Of a stretch of 64,000 bases of DNA, positions 63,098-64,000 are shown piece after piece. The notes beneath the pieces are model-generated. The model had not been told where the DNA came from and searched no databases. It was given only the letters and a program-made list of their open reading frames with translations. Source of the stretch: Apostichopus japonicus (taxonomy: Eukaryota; Echinodermata; Holothuroidea; Aspidochirotida; Stichopodidae); the NCBI RefSeq assembly GCF_037975245.1, contig NC_092568.1, positions 23,729,501 to 23,793,500 of the forward strand, in the 5' to 3' direction. The stretch's first letter is position 1. The number at the start of each line of letters is the position of its first letter. A program made the position numbers and the translations under genes.

Positions 63098-64000
63098 TGT
63101 CCCGTCTGGTCGACGTGGAGCCTCTGCCTCCTCTGGGGGCCCAGGGGCGGGTTGGACGGAAGGCTGCCCCCCGGCTTCGGCCTCTGAGAGCTCCTCTGCT
63201 CATAGATTTGGCGGGTGCTGCTCTCGTTCCCCTAGGTGCTCTGCTCTCCCTCGGGCGGAAGGGTCTGGTTCTCTGGGTAGGTGGGGGTCGGAATTCTGAT
63301 TTGGCCAGAGTCTCCCTTCGGGCTACCTCTTCCTGGAGTTTCTTTTGGAAGCAGCCCGCAAAAAGGTCTTCCCCGAGGATTGGTAGTTCCAGCATTCTGT
63401 CCTTCGCCTCCGTCGAAGGCCAGTGGATGGCGGAGACGATGTTTTGTCTACGGGCCTTAACGGACCTGGTAGCGACCCTTGCAAATTGATCGTACGCGAG
63501 TCTGACGAGGGGGCCCAGCAGCAGGAGGAGCTGGCCCGCTTCGTCCCTGGATACTTGGCTGCTGTCCTCAGGGAGCTGTTGGTGGTGTCGCATAAGGACT
63601 TCGGCTGATAGCATTAGTACCGATGCGAAGTTCATGCCCGAACGGGCTGCCATGTCCACCTCTACCAGAAGCTCTTCTAGCTTCCTCTGGTCCGGGGTCT
63701 TGAACACGTGTGTGGATGAGGCCCCTTGTTCGGCTTTTAATCTCTCCTTGGCCTCCTGGGGAATGGTTGGGCATCTGAATAGATCCTTCCATGCCTCGTC
63801 AGGTACCCTGACCGCTCTATCTGCCCTGGCCGGGAAGGCCGTCCACTTGGTCTTGTTGGCAATGGCCTCGAATCTGTCATAACAGGTTGCGTCTACTGGT
63901 ATGGTAGTTTTGGGCTTATATGACGCTTCGCCGGTCGCCGTCAATTTTGATACCCGGCCCGCCTTCTGCGGTTGCGTCTCGGGTTCCTCGAACCCCAGGT
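63054..64000 (-). CDS. DIRS gag-like protein, 5' end beyond window
   Basis: An open frame from the window edge to the stop at 63054. The visible part has a helical region including CYDRFEAIANKTKW, EAWKDLFRCPTIPQEAKERL and LLLLLGPLVRLAYDQFARVA. The C-terminus is rich in Arg, Gly, Pro and Ser (RTRPFRPRESRAPRGTR, RGALRGRSRGAAFRPTRPW), suggesting nucleic-acid binding. No zinc knuckle is seen. Its position upstream of RT and the basic tail support a gag role; homology itself is inferred. The frame has no stop up to 64000, so the start lies further right. Confidence 0.7.
   Translation of the reverse strand, partial: LGFEEPETQPQKAGRVSKLTATGEASYKPKTTIPVDATCYDRFEAIANKTKWTAFPARADRAVRVPDEAWKDLFRCPTIPQEAKERLKAEQGASSTHVFKTPDQRKLEELLVEVDMAARSGMNFASVLMLSAEVLMRHHQQLPEDSSQVSRDEAGQLLLLLGPLVRLAYDQFARVATRSVKARRQNIVSAIHWPSTEAKDRMLELPILGEDLFAGCFQKKLQEEVARRETLAKSEFRPPPTQRTRPFRPRESRAPRGTRAAPAKSMSRGALRGRSRGAAFRPTRPWAPRGGRGSTSTRRDSDRSSNRPAFAAQP

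Larger units (their letters stand above)
59367..64000 (-). mobile_element. DIRS-like tyrosine-recombinase retrotransposon, 5' part cut by the window edge
   Basis: Coding on the minus strand in the order gag-like (64000-63054), RT/RNase H (63097-60992) and tyrosine recombinase (about 61200-60090), followed by an internal complementary region and the terminal repeat at the left edge. The region is clearly more GC-rich than the host DNA. RT plus a tyrosine recombinase, without integrase or long terminal repeats, defines the DIRS group; DIRS elements replicate through circular intermediates that integrate by site-specific recombination. The genomic left boundary is near 59367, where the terminal repeat starts at 'tccaaaacttactgg'. 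The right (5') terminus is outside the window. The insertion sits upstream of the visible WDR26 exons, in the same orientation. Confidence 0.92.

Noticed and set aside
61031-63299. Long plus-strand open frames opposite the retrotransposon genes
   Set aside because: They are antisense shadows in GC-rich coding DNA; the minus strand has the RT, RNase H and recombinase motifs.

Overview
This is a eukaryotic, animal genomic window of AT-rich DNA with intron-rich genes. Every intron mapped below obeys GT/AG, and the exon phases join without a break. The proteins are recognisable metazoan orthologues. The INTS7/DTL head-to-head pair, which I know from human chromosome 1, plus a tRNA-type SINE, abundant poly-C/poly-G tracts and a DIRS-like retrotransposon, point to an invertebrate deuterostome. 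An echinoderm such as a sea cucumber is my best guess; that is inference, not proof.

Layout from left to right. (1) 1091-10053, minus strand: the 5' eleven coding exons of a metastasis-associated (MTA1/2/3-type) NuRD subunit; its C-terminal part lies beyond the left edge. (2) 10592-13809, plus: complete LAMTOR3 (Ragulator subunit), divergent from MTA with about 540 bp between the start codons. (3) 18393-32776, minus: complete INTS7 (Integrator subunit 7), 19 exons, 933 aa. Its last codons run into a 100-bp minisatellite, and its first intron holds a foldback-like element. (4) 33433-40351, plus: complete DTL/CDT2 (CRL4 substrate receptor), 10 exons, 750 aa, head-to-head with INTS7 across a 656-bp shared promoter region that carries an E2F-type site. 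(5) 46615-55425, minus: the C-terminal part of WDR26 (CTLH/GID ubiquitin ligase WD40 protein), nine exons; the LisH/CTLH N-terminal exons were not found. (6) 59367-64000, minus: a GC-rich DIRS-type tyrosine-recombinase retrotransposon with gag-like, RT/RNase H and recombinase frames, a terminal repeat and an internal complementary region. It is cut by the right edge, and its recombinase frame carries an in-frame stop.

The spaces between genes and many introns hold tandem repeats (units of about 33, 80, 100, 115, 130 and 147 bp), an intronic SINE, a 167-bp duplicated block in two WDR26 introns and homopolymer runs. The host genes are housekeeping and regulatory: chromatin (MTA), lysosomal mTORC1 signalling (LAMTOR3), snRNA and transcription termination (INTS7) and two ubiquitin-ligase receptors (DTL, WDR26). 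They form no operon-like system. The most unusual items are the minisatellite-encoded INTS7 tail, the foldback element next to the INTS7 exon 2 splice acceptor, and the DIRS internal complementary region, which predicts the sequence of the unseen end of that element.
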